Origin: Chloroflexota bacterium
GTDB lineage: Bacteria; Chloroflexota; Anaerolineae; Promineifilales; Promineifilaceae
Assembly: GCA_013112725.1 (NCBI GenBank)
Contig: JABFFZ010000011.1
Coordinates: forward strand, 29,228 to 93,227
DNA length: 64,000 nucleotides
Reading direction: 5' to 3'
Shown: one piece after another, positions 43,147-52,091 of the stretch
How positions within the stretch are numbered: position 1 is the first letter of the stretch
Layout of the letters: the number at the start of each line of letters is the position of its first letter
Notes under the pieces: generated by a model
What the model was told of the DNA's origin: nothing
Seen by the model: the letters and a program-made list of their open reading frames with translations, nothing else
The model's database searches: none
Made by a program: the position numbers and the translations under genes

Positions 43147-44193
43147 TCAATTGGCGCCTGGCCCGATGTAACGATATTCGATTCGCGGCGCCATCAATGA
43201 CGTCACCAATTCCATCGTTCGCTCAGCTTCGCTCTTGCTCACACTGGCGGAGAAGCCCGCCAGGAAGTCCCGCAAACCGGGCACATGTTCGTATTCCACA
43301 ATACGCGGTTCACCAGAGATGCCGCCTAACGCAGCCGCTTTGGCGATGGCGTCTTGAAAGTCGCCCAATTCGTCTACCAGGCCGAGGGCCAATGCCTGGC
43401 TGCCGCTGTAGATACGGCCGTCGGCCAACGCCCGCACCTCCTCTTCCGGCAGGTGACGGCCGTCTACAATCACCTGCACAAAACCATCATACGCCTCGTC
43501 GGCAATGGATTGCAAAATGGCCTCCTGCTCAGCCGTCAGCGGCTCCCAGGGGTTGCCGATGGTCTTGTTGGGGCCGCTGGTAAGGCTGGTGACATCCACA
43601 CCCACTTTGTCCATCAGTTTGGTCACATTATAAAGCGTCAGCACCACGCCCAGGCTTCCGGTGGTAGTATCGGCGCGGGCAAAGATGTAGTCAGCTGGGG
43701 CGCTGACGTAATAACCACCCGATGCAGCCGTACCGGCCATACTGACCACCACCGGCTTTTCCATTTGCGCCAGGGCGTCATGGATTTGGGCGGAGCCGGT
43801 AACGGTGCCGCCGGGGCTGTCTACGCGCAGCACAATCGCCTTGACGGTATCGTCAGCGGCGGCGGTACGCAGATCATTGATCACGGTACCGCTGACGGCG
43901 CCAAGGGAACTCTGGGTATCATCGCTGTGGGTAATGGCCCCTTCCACGCGCACGATGGCCACCGCATCGCCAAAACCGGCGGAACCGGCCGTGGAACCAA
44001 AACCACCGGACAGCGCCAGGCTAAAAAAGAATGTAACCATCATCACACCACAGGCGCACACTGGCAGCAAAAAGCCCAGGCTGACACCGGCCAACACCCA
44101 GGCGGAGGTGCGGCCGTTGCCGTCGCTTTTTACATGAATAACAGTGGGGACAGGTGGGGGTGGGGACAGGGGACACGGCCGTGTCAGCCACAA
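43147..44193 (-). CDS. sppA: Signal peptide peptidase SppA
   Basis: A membrane serine peptidase that cleaves leftover signal peptides. A membrane helix (WVLAGVSLGFLLPVCACGVMM) is followed by one SppA domain with KAIVLRVDSPGGTVTGS, VVSMAGTAASGGYYVSAPAD holding the catalytic Ser, and TGSLGVVL. Length is about 348 residues, like the short SppA of Gram-positive-type envelopes. The open frame starts at TTG 44193, but a more natural start is ATG 44224 (MNEEISDPIPIVADTAVSPVP) in another frame, joining after a one-base slip in the C-rich tract at 44145-44172. The sequence may therefore be frameshifted at the N-terminus. Confidence 0.87.
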   Translation of the reverse strand: MWLTRPCPLSPPPPVPTVIHVKSDGNGRTSAWVLAGVSLGFLLPVCACGVMMVTFFFSLALSGGFGSTAGSAGFGDAVAIVRVEGAITHSDDTQSSLGAVSGTVINDLRTAAADDTVKAIVLRVDSPGGTVTGSAQIHDALAQMEKPVVVSMAGTAASGGYYVSAPADYIFARADTTTGSLGVVLTLYNVTKLMDKVGVDVTSLTSGPNKTIGNPWEPLTAEQEAILQSIADEAYDGFVQVIVDGRHLPEEEVRALADGRIYSGSQALALGLVDELGDFQDAIAKAAALGGISGEPRIVEYEHVPGLRDFLAGFSASVSKSEAERTMELVTSLMAPRIEYRYIGPGAN

Positions 44194-44357
44194 TTGGAAT
44201 TGGGTCGCTGATTTCTTCGTTCATAGAGCCTCGGAAATGTTTGGGAATCAAAGGGCAACCACTAAGCCGCTCTGGCTGCGGCCAGAACATTAGTAGTTAC
44301 CACAAAGGGCAATTATACGGCGACGGCCGTGCCTGTTAAAAAATACTCATCTTGTAC

Positions 44358-44385
44358 TTGTGAAAAAAATAATTTGTGCTATTAT
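44358..44385 (+). promoter_or_regulatory. Likely sigma70 promoter of the rpsF-ssb-rpsR operon
   Basis: TTGTGA and TATTAT are separated by 16 bases. This gives an untranslated leader of about 110 bases before rpsF. The spacer is AT-rich. Confidence 0.55.
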
Positions 44386-44503
44386 CCGCCCCCGTTGCAC
44401 AGCAAACAACTTTATATTCTGCTGCTTTCCGCTCTTATAGTCACCAAGAGGGCAAAAAGGGCAAAGCTCGCTAGAGTAATTCCAAGGAAAGGAGGTATGC
44501 AAC

Positions 44504-44797
44504 GTGCGTGAGTACGAGGTAACCATTATTGTTCAGCCCAATTTAGAAGAGGCCGCTCGCAACGAGTTGATCGAGCGTATATCCACCTGGTTGACCCATG
44601 GCGAGGGCGAAGAGGCCAAACCTGTAGCCAACCATTGGGGCATGCGGCAGCTCGCCTATCCCATCAGAAAATTCAAGCAGGGTTATTACGTCTTCTTTGA
44701 AGCCAACCTGGACCCCGCTCGTGTGGCCGAGAGTGAGCGAAACATGCGTTACGTAGAAGATTTGCTACGTTTCCTGGTTATTCGCAAAGAAGACTAA
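44504..44797 (+). CDS. rpsF: 30S ribosomal protein S6
   Basis: A ribosomal platform protein that pairs with S18. The N-terminus MREYEVTIIVQPNLEEAAR, the middle NHWGMRQLAYPIRKFKQGYYV and the RYVEDLLRFLVIR end match S6. 97 residues. The start is GTG 44504 with the strong site AAAGGAGGT. It is the first gene of the conserved rpsF-ssb-rpsR order. The coding sequence carries no ACGGCCGT palindrome, unlike most genes here. Confidence 0.96.
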   Translation: MREYEVTIIVQPNLEEAARNELIERISTWLTHGEGEEAKPVANHWGMRQLAYPIRKFKQGYYVFFEANLDPARVAESERNMRYVEDLLRFLVIRKED

Positions 44798-44808
44798 TTG
44801 AAGTAAAG

Positions 44809-44839
44809 GCCCCAAGGGTTTCTGAAAATCCTTGGGGTC
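44809..44839. repeat. Dispersed hairpin between rpsF and ssb
   Basis: GGCCCCAAGG and CCTTGGGGTC pair around GTTTCTGAAAAT. It is in the same class as the hairpins at 24202 and 35188, here inside a ribosomal operon. Confidence 0.65.
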
Positions 44840-44865
44840 TCATTGCCATAATCTGGGAGAACGCC

Positions 44866-45216
44866 ATGAACAAAGGGCTAAATAAGGTCATGCTAATTGG
44901 TTGGGTGGATGGGCAACCCGAAGTGCGACAAACACCCACTGGTCGAGCCGTAGCCACCTTTACACTGGCAACCTCCCGCAGTTGGACTTCATCTGAAGGG
45001 GAACACCACGAGGAAACCGAGTGGTTTAATGTAGTCGCCTGGGGCAGTCTGGCCGAAATTTGCGAGAAGTGCATGGGACATGAGCAGTATGTCTACGTGG
45101 AAGGTCGCTTGCAAACACGAAGCTGGGAAGATAACCAGGGCCGCAAACATTTCCGCACGGAAGTGGTGGCGCATGATTTAATTGTTTTGACCGATACTGG
45201 AGGTTTATATGAATGA
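44866..45216 (+). CDS. ssb: Single-stranded DNA-binding protein
   Basis: OB-fold protein that coats single-stranded DNA in replication and repair. [33 protein letters not shown] and [19 protein letters not shown] are standard. At 116 residues it is short, and it has no acidic DDDIPF-type C-terminal tail, so it may be a second SSB or a tail-less form. The gene overlaps rpsR by eight bases, so the two are translationally coupled. Confidence 0.92.
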   Translation: MNKGLNKVMLIGWVDGQPEVRQTPTGRAVATFTLATSRSWTSSEGEHHEETEWFNVVAWGSLAEICEKCMGHEQYVYVEGRLQTRSWEDNQGRKHFRTEVVAHDLIVLTDTGGLYE

Positions 45217-45430
45217 ACAAAAAGTGCGTAAGAAGAGTTGTGCTTTCTGCGCCGATAAAAACAGAGTCATTGATTACAAGCAGGCTGATTTGATGCTGCG
45301 CTATGTAAATGAATTTGGCCGTATGCGGCCCCGTCGTCAGACGGGTGTGTGCGCCAAACACCAACGCGCGTTGGCTCAGGCGATCAAACGCGCCCGCCAT
45401 ATTGCCCTGGTACCCTTTGTCCAGGAATAA
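45209..45430 (+). CDS. rpsR: 30S ribosomal protein S18
   Basis: 73 residues. [30 protein letters not shown] and the end [12 protein letters not shown] match S18. The CAFC pair and CAKH suggest a zinc-binding (C+) type. It starts inside the end of ssb. Confidence 0.96.
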   Translation: MNEQKVRKKSCAFCADKNRVIDYKQADLMLRYVNEFGRMRPRRQTGVCAKHQRALAQAIKRARHIALVPFVQE

Positions 45431-45445
45431 GGCCTACCGCGCACT

Positions 45446-46780
45446 ATGACCAAGAAGCAAAGAAAAACGGTTGGCGAAGACCAACAACGTCAGTCACGCA
45501 AAGAAGTGCTGATCGCTCGTAAGGAACGGCAACAAAAACGAACCATTTATATGGCAACGGCCGTCGTCGGCGGTATTTTGTTGTTGGTGCTGCTGATCGC
45601 CATTATCAATGAGTTTTTCATCTCCCCCAACCGGGCCGTGGCTGAGGTTCGCGGCGAAACCATCAGCCTGCGTGAATGGCAAGATCGGGTACGCCTGGAA
45701 CGGGCGCAGCGTATTTTGTTGCTGGAAAATCAGCTAGAATCGTTTGGTGATGTGGGTTTGATCCAGCAGTTTTACGGCCAGTTGATCAACGAACTGCTGC
45801 AAACAGAACAGATGGGGCAGACAATTTTGAATCAAATGGCGGAAGATGTGATTGTGATGCAGGCGGCCCGTGATCGGGGCATCACCGTCACAGATGCTGA
45901 GGTAGATGAATCCATTGGGGAGTCGTTTAACTATTTTGGCGGTCAATCACCTACGCCATTACCGGCGCCAACGGAAACGATCATGCCGACGCCATCTATT
46001 ACACCCATTCCCACGGCCGTGATTACCGAACTGCTGCCCACCAACACCCCCTTCCCCACGCCGACCCTGGGGCCAACCGCCACGCCAGCACCAACGGCCA
46101 CACCTGTGTCCGAAACCGCTTTCCGCGAGCAGCTAAACGATTTGTTAGCCCAGTACCGGGATTTGGGTATTTCTGAAGCCCAATACCGCGAATATGTCCG
46201 GTTGCAGCTTTACCGGGAAAAACTGGCCGATGCGCTGGCGATTGAGTTTAATGTGCCCACTACAGCGCCACACGCCAGTTTTTTCTTTATGGCCTTTGAT
46301 ACGGAAGAAGCAGCCAACGAAGCAGCGGCCCTGGTTGAGGCGAATGGCTATCTGCAAACCTGGAATGAACTGCGCAGCCAACCATTTGACCCGGAAGCCA
46401 CGTCTACGCCCATTGTGTCGGAGATATTGTGGCGCACGCAGTCAGATCTTGAGCAAACGTTTGGCGCGGACGCAGCGGCGGCTATCTTTGCGCAACCGTT
46501 GAATGAACCAACGGCCGTCCTGGTGCATCAGGTAGATGAGGAAACCAGCCGGTATTACCTCGTCATGGTGACAGGACGGGAAACACGACGGTTGAGTGAG
46601 TCTGCCATAAACCAGGCCAAACAACAGCAGTTGACCAGTTTTATTGACGGCCGTCTCACCGGCAATCTCATCTTTACCGAGTTTGATCGCGGCCGCACGC
46701 CGGAAACGCCGCGCCTCGACCCCATCTTCTACACCGCCCCCACCGCCACCCCGGTGATACCGGCCACGGCGGCGCCGTAA
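45446..46780 (+). CDS. SurA-like foldase/peptidyl-prolyl isomerase family protein
   Basis: An extracytoplasmic protein anchored by one N-terminal helix (ATAVVGGILLLVLLIAIINEF) after a very basic tail of 35 residues. The SurA N-terminal type helical domain follows (AVAEVRGETISLREWQDRVR ... GITVTDAEVDESIGESF). A Pro/Thr linker of about 50 residues (TPLPAPTETIMPTP...) splits the domain, and a parvulin-like C-terminal region comes after it (HASFFFMAFDTEEAANEAAALV). 444 residues. It is next to rpsR, with 15 bases between. Isomerase activity is uncertain. Confidence 0.8.
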   Translation: MTKKQRKTVGEDQQRQSRKEVLIARKERQQKRTIYMATAVVGGILLLVLLIAIINEFFISPNRAVAEVRGETISLREWQDRVRLERAQRILLLENQLESFGDVGLIQQFYGQLINELLQTEQMGQTILNQMAEDVIVMQAARDRGITVTDAEVDESIGESFNYFGGQSPTPLPAPTETIMPTPSITPIPTAVITELLPTNTPFPTPTLGPTATPAPTATPVSETAFREQLNDLLAQYRDLGISEAQYREYVRLQLYREKLADALAIEFNVPTTAPHASFFFMAFDTEEAANEAAALVEANGYLQTWNELRSQPFDPEATSTPIVSEILWRTQSDLEQTFGADAAAAIFAQPLNEPTAVLVHQVDEETSRYYLVMVTGRETRRLSESAINQAKQQQLTSFIDGRLTGNLIFTEFDRGRTPETPRLDPIFYTAPTATPVIPATAAP

Positions 46781-46784
46781 ATAA

Positions 46785-46846
46785 AGAAGAGATTGGGAGA
46801 TTGGGAGATTGAGAGATTGCTCAATCTCCCAATCTCTCAATCTCCC
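46785..46846. repeat. Word-repeat quasi-palindrome (GGAGATT family)
   Basis: GAGATTGG three times with 8-base spacing is followed by CAATCTCCCAATCTCTCAATCTCC. It is a clear example of the class. Confidence 0.8.
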
Positions 46847-46848
46847 CC

Positions 46849-46989
46849 TTACAACACCCCATCCGGAATACACCCCGACAGCATACCGGCAGCAAGTTCG
46901 CCAGCAGCATGATAAGCCTGGGTGATCCGCAAATTTCGCAAAATCAGGTTAGGCATACGAATAATCTGGTCAATTTCCGTTCGGGTCAA
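46849..46989 (-). pseudogene. Short remnant of an unidentified gene
   Basis: A 47-codon frame (TTG 46989; an ATG also at 46956) encodes LTRTEIDQIIRMPNLILRN and then LRITQAYHAAGELAAGML, ending CIPDGVL. It looks protein-like, and from memory resembles the N-terminal part of a family with an RNLxITQxYH motif followed by WCTFAxWAS, which is missing here. The upstream side overlaps the end of the beta-helix gene without a proper start. It is probably a truncated copy. Low confidence. Confidence 0.33.
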
Positions 46990-47003
46990 CCTCGGATAAT
47001 CCT

Positions 47004-48419
47004 TTAGCGTTGAATAGTCGGTAGAAAAATATGATGTGTCAGCGTGGGCACAGGCGTTGGCGATGGTGTGGGCGTCGGCGGTTCGGTCGGCGCTGAGTTG
47101 TACTCGGCCGCGCCCATGTCGCAGCGGGCCACGCCACTGCCGCCATCCACATGCCGGGGATACGCACGCTGATCGGTTGTCAACATGCCGCCCACGCTGT
47201 CACCCGCGCAGCCGGCCGGGTTGCCGGCATCAATCACCGGGCTAAGACTGCCAGGCAGGCGCGTGCGGGTGGGACCGCCGTTGTCCAGCAGGTTACTGAG
47301 CAGCGGATCTATGTTGGTCAGGTTGCCGGTGGTCACGCCGGTCAGGTCACACCCGCTCAGCGTCTTAACCAGATTGTAGCCGCCAGAGATGATCGTCCCG
47401 GCACAGTCGCTGTTAACCGGGTTGGTAAAAAAGCGCAGCCGGTTGTTGGCCACAATACTGTTGTGCATATAAACGGTGGGTATATGGCCGTAGAAGGTGG
47501 AAACAGCAATGCCACCACCCACGCCGGTATCGTTTTGGTCGGAATCGGCAATGTTGTCCATGACCGTCACGTTGTACAGGTAAACGGCCGTCGGGTAGTT
47601 AGCCACTGATTGGGTGATGTAGATACCGCCGCCATGCAACGTAGCCTGGTTATTTACAATGGTGGAGTTCATAATCGTGATGGTGCCATTACTGGCGTCC
47701 ACACCGCCGCCATTGCTGAAGCCGGATGAATTGTTGTTGTTGATGGTACTGTTGCGTATGGTCAGTGTGCCACCACCCGTGTTAGTGAGAGCCACAAAAC
47801 CGCCAGTATGATTGGCGTAAGTGACGGCATTCAGTTCAGCGACGCCGCTATTGAGCAAACCGCCTTCTTGATTGCTGAGTAACCGGGCATATTCCAGTGT
47901 CAGAGAGCCACGATTCAGAATACCACCGGAAGTGCCGGAAATGCCGGCTGTGGCCTCATGGATGCCATTACGCACGGTCAGATGGGACATATGGACGTAA
48001 ACGCCGCTGAAAATGTCAAAGACACGGCCGTTGGTCACATCCCGGTTGCCATCAATAATCGTTTCGGCCGCGCCCGCGCCAACGATGGTCACACTGTCGG
48101 TCACGTCGAGGTCACCATCGAGCGCATAATTCTCGGCCGTGCTGGGAATAGTCAGGTAATAGGTACCGGCGGGAATGACGATGGTGTCCATGCCGGGGGA
48201 AGCGTTGGCTTCCATGACGGCGGCGCGCAGCGTGCAGGCATTATTGCCAGGGGCCGTCTCGCAAATGCCGTTGCCCGGATTGACGTCTACGGCATCGGCC
48301 AGGCTGGTATTGACGGTCAGGGTCAACGCGGCAGGCGCAGCGTTGGTGAACCGCGTCATAGCAAAACAAGCAGCCACCAGCGTCAAGAGTAAAGGGAGAA
48401 CAAATTTTAATTTCATCAT
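47004..48419 (-). CDS. Secreted beta-helix protein with CSLREA-type motif
   Basis: 471 residues with a signal peptide (LKFVLPLLLTLVAACFAMTRFTNAA). Next is DAVDVNPGNGICETAPG followed by CTLRAAVMEANASPG, the CSLREA motif typical of large secreted proteins in Chloroflexota. The body is a right-handed beta-helix with repeated Asn-rich rungs (GILNRGSLTLEYARLL, NSTINNNNSSGFSNGGG). The C-terminus is TPTPSPTPVPTLTHH followed by IFLPTIQR. A surface or adhesion role is likely but unproven. It is one of two adjacent secreted genes that share this C-terminal form. Confidence 0.85.
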   Translation of the reverse strand: MMKLKFVLPLLLTLVAACFAMTRFTNAAPAALTLTVNTSLADAVDVNPGNGICETAPGNNACTLRAAVMEANASPGMDTIVIPAGTYYLTIPSTAENYALDGDLDVTDSVTIVGAGAAETIIDGNRDVTNGRVFDIFSGVYVHMSHLTVRNGIHEATAGISGTSGGILNRGSLTLEYARLLSNQEGGLLNSGVAELNAVTYANHTGGFVALTNTGGGTLTIRNSTINNNNSSGFSNGGGVDASNGTITIMNSTIVNNQATLHGGGIYITQSVANYPTAVYLYNVTVMDNIADSDQNDTGVGGGIAVSTFYGHIPTVYMHNSIVANNRLRFFTNPVNSDCAGTIISGGYNLVKTLSGCDLTGVTTGNLTNIDPLLSNLLDNGGPTRTRLPGSLSPVIDAGNPAGCAGDSVGGMLTTDQRAYPRHVDGGSGVARCDMGAAEYNSAPTEPPTPTPSPTPVPTLTHHIFLPTIQR

Positions 48420-48433
48420 GGCTACACTCGCAA

Positions 48434-49762
48434 TTATTTTTGGATAAAAGGCAGGTAGACCTGCTCCTGCTCTGGCGGCGACACGGGGGCGGGTTCATAG
48501 GCCAGCAGCAGGTCGCCGTGGTTGGCGTCGTAGTAGGCAATGTGGATACGGCCGTCAATCACCACCGCATCCAGCGCACTGCCCACACTCACAAAACCAC
48601 CACCGCGCGCGCCATCGTCTACCACCGCACAGTAATAGTTGTTATTTGATCCGCAGTTTCCGTCTGCCTGGGGATAGGCTATTTTGACCATACTGTTGGC
48701 CTGGTCGTTCAAATCCTGGTAAACAATGACCGGCTGCGACCCTACCATCACCAGGGAAATGCCCAGAGAACCGTAATTAGCCGTCTGGCCCACACTGTCA
48801 ATGACTGAGCAGCGCCAGTTTGTGTTATTGGGGCAGTTGCCCTGGCCGCCCCCTACATACACCGCATGTTTAATCTGCTGACCCACATAGTCATAGTAGG
48901 CGATCTGGGTAGGCGCACTGCACGGTGGAAATAAGCAGCGAGTCATGTATAAAGAGGTGCCATAGGCAGAGGCGGTATCCAGGCTATCACATTGCCACTT
49001 GCCTCCGCCACAGTTACCGCCGCTATTCACCGGGTGCGCATACCCCAAAAAACCGCCGATACCGTTATAGGCAATGCCAATAGCGCCAAACAAGGAAGTG
49101 TCTATGGAAATGTTACCGGCATAGTTTTGCACGACAGAACAACTCCAGGTCAGGCTACAGTTCCCACCAGCACCAATACGATTGGCATACCCAAAATCTT
49201 CAGGGCCAGAGACATTCCGGTTGTAGGCAACATGAGGCGTGTTGGCAAGGTCATATGTCAGGGCATTGAAGAGGCCCACCGTAGCCCCAGGCACATATTC
49301 GATCACTTCACCATGGATGCCCGCTACCGGGCTGGTAAACCGGTTGACGCCATTGGCCGCGTCAAAATAGACTACGCCATAACCGCCATCCCCACGATAT
49401 GCCAGCGAGATGTACTGTCCAACATCGGCGCTGGAGGTGCTGTCCAGAATGGTGCAGTTCCATTCCTGGTTGGGGCCGCAGTTGCCGGGGATTTGCTGCA
49501 CCAATTTCAGGTCGCCGGCCGTGGCGTCGTAATAGGCAATAGTGGGTATGCCATTGGTCTGATCAACCGCCATGGAAAGATAACTGCCTACATCATTCTG
49601 GTCATCCAAAATCACAATTTCCCAGGGACCGTAATCACTCGCCTGGGACGCAGCAGCAGGCGGCCATGGTTCGTCCGTTTCTTGCGCTTTCGCCAAACCG
49701 GAAACTACCAGTAAAATAAGTATGAAAAAAGGGGTATATATCCATGTACGCTTCATAAGCAA
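48434..49762 (-). CDS. Secreted repeat protein with LPFIQK C-terminus
   Basis: 442 residues with a signal peptide (WIYTPFFILILLVVSGLAKA). The rest is about six or seven repeats of the type VGSYLSMAVDQTNGIPTIAYYD followed by a variable strand and a Cys-pair segment (GNCGPNQEWNCTILD, NCPNNTNWRCSVIDS). This suggests a beta-propeller with disulfide links. It ends PPEQEQVYLPFIQK, like the neighbour's IFLPTIQR. No known family. The stop is 15 bases before the beta-helix gene, so the two are probably co-transcribed. Confidence 0.8.
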   Translation of the reverse strand: MLMKRTWIYTPFFILILLVVSGLAKAQETDEPWPPAAASQASDYGPWEIVILDDQNDVGSYLSMAVDQTNGIPTIAYYDATAGDLKLVQQIPGNCGPNQEWNCTILDSTSSADVGQYISLAYRGDGGYGVVYFDAANGVNRFTSPVAGIHGEVIEYVPGATVGLFNALTYDLANTPHVAYNRNVSGPEDFGYANRIGAGGNCSLTWSCSVVQNYAGNISIDTSLFGAIGIAYNGIGGFLGYAHPVNSGGNCGGGKWQCDSLDTASAYGTSLYMTRCLFPPCSAPTQIAYYDYVGQQIKHAVYVGGGQGNCPNNTNWRCSVIDSVGQTANYGSLGISLVMVGSQPVIVYQDLNDQANSMVKIAYPQADGNCGSNNNYYCAVVDDGARGGGFVSVGSALDAVVIDGRIHIAYYDANHGDLLLAYEPAPVSPPEQEQVYLPFIQK

Positions 49763-49921
49763 GTAGGTTATCCTTTGACCAATTGATTGGTGAACGGCCG
49801 TATCCTACCAGACGGCCGTCCTCAGCCTGTCCTGCCAGCGTCCGAAAACTGTCCATTTGCAACTGGCAACCAGCCCTCAGCGTATAAAAGGCCACTCAAT
49901 ACCTCTGGAGGATTTCAACCT

Positions 49922-50899
49922 ATGCTGCCTGAACCAACCCGATACCCCCAATTCACCTGGCGGCCGCTAACCACGGCCGACGCCCATGCCATGCACCAGT
50001 CGGCCGTGGCCGACATCACCGCCGATGGCGCTGACTCAGCGCAAACGGTGGAAGAAATACAACCCCTGCTGGAATTTCTGCAAAAGGAACTGCCCTATGA
50101 CTCCCTGGCTGCCTTTACGCCCGACGGCACATTGGCAGCCCAGGCGATGCTCTTTTTGCCACCGGCGGCTGAAGGTGAAAGCCTGCGCTTTAATGCCAGC
50201 GGCACGGTGCATCACGCCCACCGCGGTCAGGGCATTGGCGCCTTTCTGATGACTTGGATGGAAGCCCGCGCCCGTCAGAAAGCAGATGGCCGTGCCGCCC
50301 TCATCCAAACGAACTGCCGTGACCACAACCAGGATCGGATTGACCTGTTTACACAGCAGGGTTTCCAGCCAACCCGTTACTTTTACCGGATGCAGCGCGA
50401 TCTGCACCAGCCCATTCCTGATGTGCCCTTACCAGAAGGATTGCAGTTACGGCCGTGGCAGCCCGAACTGGATAACGCTACCCGGCTGGCTTTCAACGAT
50501 TCCTTTCAGGATCATTTTGGTTTCTTCCCCGTGAATGAAGAAATCTGGCACGTAGGTTTCAGCGGCAAACCGGAATTTCGCGGCGATCTGACCCGCCTCG
50601 CGCTGGATGATGCCGACAATGTCATCGGCTTTTGCCTTTGCTCTGTTAACCCTGGCCGCAATGCCCAAACCGGTTGGAAGGAGGGCATTCTGGAAGATAT
50701 TGGCGTCATTCGGGGCTGGCGCAAGAAGGGGATCGCCTCGGCGCTGATTGTGGCCGCCATGCGCGCTCTTAAAGAGGCCGAGCTGGACAAGGCCGCCCTG
50801 GGCGTAGACACAGAAAATCCCACCGGGGCGCTGCGTCTGTATGAAAATTTAGGCTTTTATGCCATGCGTCGCAGCGTTACCTTTACAAAGACACTGTAG
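49922..50899 (+). CDS. Double GNAT-domain acetyltransferase
   Basis: 325 residues with two GNAT folds, a layout like mycothiol synthase MshD. In the N-terminal domain the acetyl-CoA loop is HRGQGIGAFLMTW. In the C-terminal domain it is RGWRKKGIASALIVAAM, followed by GVDTENPTGALRLYENLGF. The start is ATG 49922 with CTGGAGG upstream; the longer open frame from 49787 lacks a site. The acceptor is unknown, and there is no mycothiol pathway gene here. Confidence 0.85.
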   Translation: MLPEPTRYPQFTWRPLTTADAHAMHQSAVADITADGADSAQTVEEIQPLLEFLQKELPYDSLAAFTPDGTLAAQAMLFLPPAAEGESLRFNASGTVHHAHRGQGIGAFLMTWMEARARQKADGRAALIQTNCRDHNQDRIDLFTQQGFQPTRYFYRMQRDLHQPIPDVPLPEGLQLRPWQPELDNATRLAFNDSFQDHFGFFPVNEEIWHVGFSGKPEFRGDLTRLALDDADNVIGFCLCSVNPGRNAQTGWKEGILEDIGVIRGWRKKGIASALIVAAMRALKEAELDKAALGVDTENPTGALRLYENLGFYAMRRSVTFTKTL

Positions 50900-50934
50900 A
50901 GTGTCGGAGTTTTGCAAAACCCGACACTCTACAG
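50894..50934. terminator. Bidirectional hairpin between convergent genes
   Basis: CTGTAGAGTGTCGG and CCGACACTCTACAG pair perfectly, and the inner GTTTTGCAAAAC is self-complementary. It spans the GNAT stop and ends just before the ZnuA stop. Confidence 0.8.
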
Positions 50935-50935
50935 C

Positions 50936-51994
50936 CTAGCGCAGCCCCTTCACCACCGCGTCCACATTGGCCCGGAACATGCCGATGTAGCTGTCTGCAC
51001 CGCTGCCAGGCGCACCGAGGGCGTCGGTATATAGCTGGCTCACCTGCACACCCCCGGCGCACGTTTTCAATTCCGCCGCTACCGCCGCCGCCAGATTGGT
51101 ATTACTGGTGTTTTCGGCAAAAATGGTGCAGATGCCATGCTCGGCCATAAGGCTGACCAGCGCCGCCAGACTGGTAGCGGAACTTTCGGCCAACGTGCTG
51201 CCGCCCGGTATGATGGTACCTAGGATTTCAAAATCATAGGCGTGGGCAAAATAGGCCAGGGCGTCGTGGTTGGTGATCAAGACGCGATTTTCGGCGGGAA
51301 TAGCAGCCAACTGCGTCTGGGCATACGCTTCCAGTTCGGCCAGTGCGGCCAGGTAGGCAGTGGCGTTTTGCTGGTACACGGCTGTATTCGCCGGGTCTAA
51401 CGCACTCAATGTTTGCTGCACATTATTCACCCATTGCATCACATTGGTTACCGCCTGCCAGACGTGTGGGTCTGCGCCTTCATGCTCATGCCCTTCCTCG
51501 TGTTCATCTTCGTTCGCATCTGCCTCATCGTGCCCAGCCGCGCCAAAAACAAGCGGTTGGATATTGGCGGAAATGGGCACAATGATGGCCTTTTCACCCA
51601 CGCTTTCCAGGTTCTGTACCAGTGATTCCTCCAAATCCCAGCCATTGATAAAGATGACATCGGCGTTGGCGACGGCCGTAAGCTGGCGCGCCCCCGGTTG
51701 GTAACTGTGTGGGTCTTGCCCTGGCTCCATCAGTGTGGTCAGGGCAATGGCTTCCCCACCCACCTGCACCACCACGTCACCAATGATGCTGGTGGTAGCG
51801 ACGACGTTGAGCGGTTCACCAGGGCGGGCAACGGCCGTTAACGCGGGCAACGACAGCACCCCCACTCCAGTAGTCGGGTTGGTGGTGGGCACGGCCGTTG
51901 CCTTTGGCGCATCCCCACCACAACCAACAGCCAGCAGGCCCAAAAGCAGCAGCCCAACCAGCAGCGTCCACCGACGTTTCATCCCGATCATCAT
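50936..51994 (-). CDS. znuA: Zinc ABC transporter substrate-binding lipoprotein (ZnuA/AdcA type)
   Basis: A cluster A-I metal-binding lipoprotein. The signal is LLGLLAVGCGG with a lipobox Cys. Three metal-binding His regions are visible: DPHSYQPGARQL, ADPHVWQAVTNV and ITNHDALAYFAHAY. A His/Asp/Glu-rich loop (GHDEADANEDEHEEGHEHE) marks zinc-type rather than manganese-type proteins. The start ATG 51994 follows AAGGAGA. 352 residues. The permease and ATPase genes are not adjacent. A DtxR-type regulator occurs at 17959. Confidence 0.92.
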   Translation of the reverse strand: MMIGMKRRWTLLVGLLLLGLLAVGCGGDAPKATAVPTTNPTTGVGVLSLPALTAVARPGEPLNVVATTSIIGDVVVQVGGEAIALTTLMEPGQDPHSYQPGARQLTAVANADVIFINGWDLEESLVQNLESVGEKAIIVPISANIQPLVFGAAGHDEADANEDEHEEGHEHEGADPHVWQAVTNVMQWVNNVQQTLSALDPANTAVYQQNATAYLAALAELEAYAQTQLAAIPAENRVLITNHDALAYFAHAYDFEILGTIIPGGSTLAESSATSLAALVSLMAEHGICTIFAENTSNTNLAAAVAAELKTCAGGVQVSQLYTDALGAPGSGADSYIGMFRANVDAVVKGLR

Positions 51995-52091
51995 TTTCAT
52001 TCTCCTTATTGATACTTTATATCGTTGGTATTTTATATCAATTATACTGAATGAAAGGCGAAAGGCAAATTTGAAGGGGGGGAGATAAAAA

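Noticed and set aside
44386..44503. S6:S18-binding autoregulatory RNA in the rpsF leader.
   Set aside because: Known in other bacteria, but I could not recognise its conserved elements here.
46785..46846. Short tandem words taken as a CRISPR array.
   Set aside because: Units are only 8 bases, have no unique spacers, and turn into their reverse complement; no cas genes are present.
51995..52075. Metal-regulator operator upstream of znuA (TTTATATC direct repeats).
   Set aside because: Only two short AT-rich repeats with no dyad symmetry; not enough to call.
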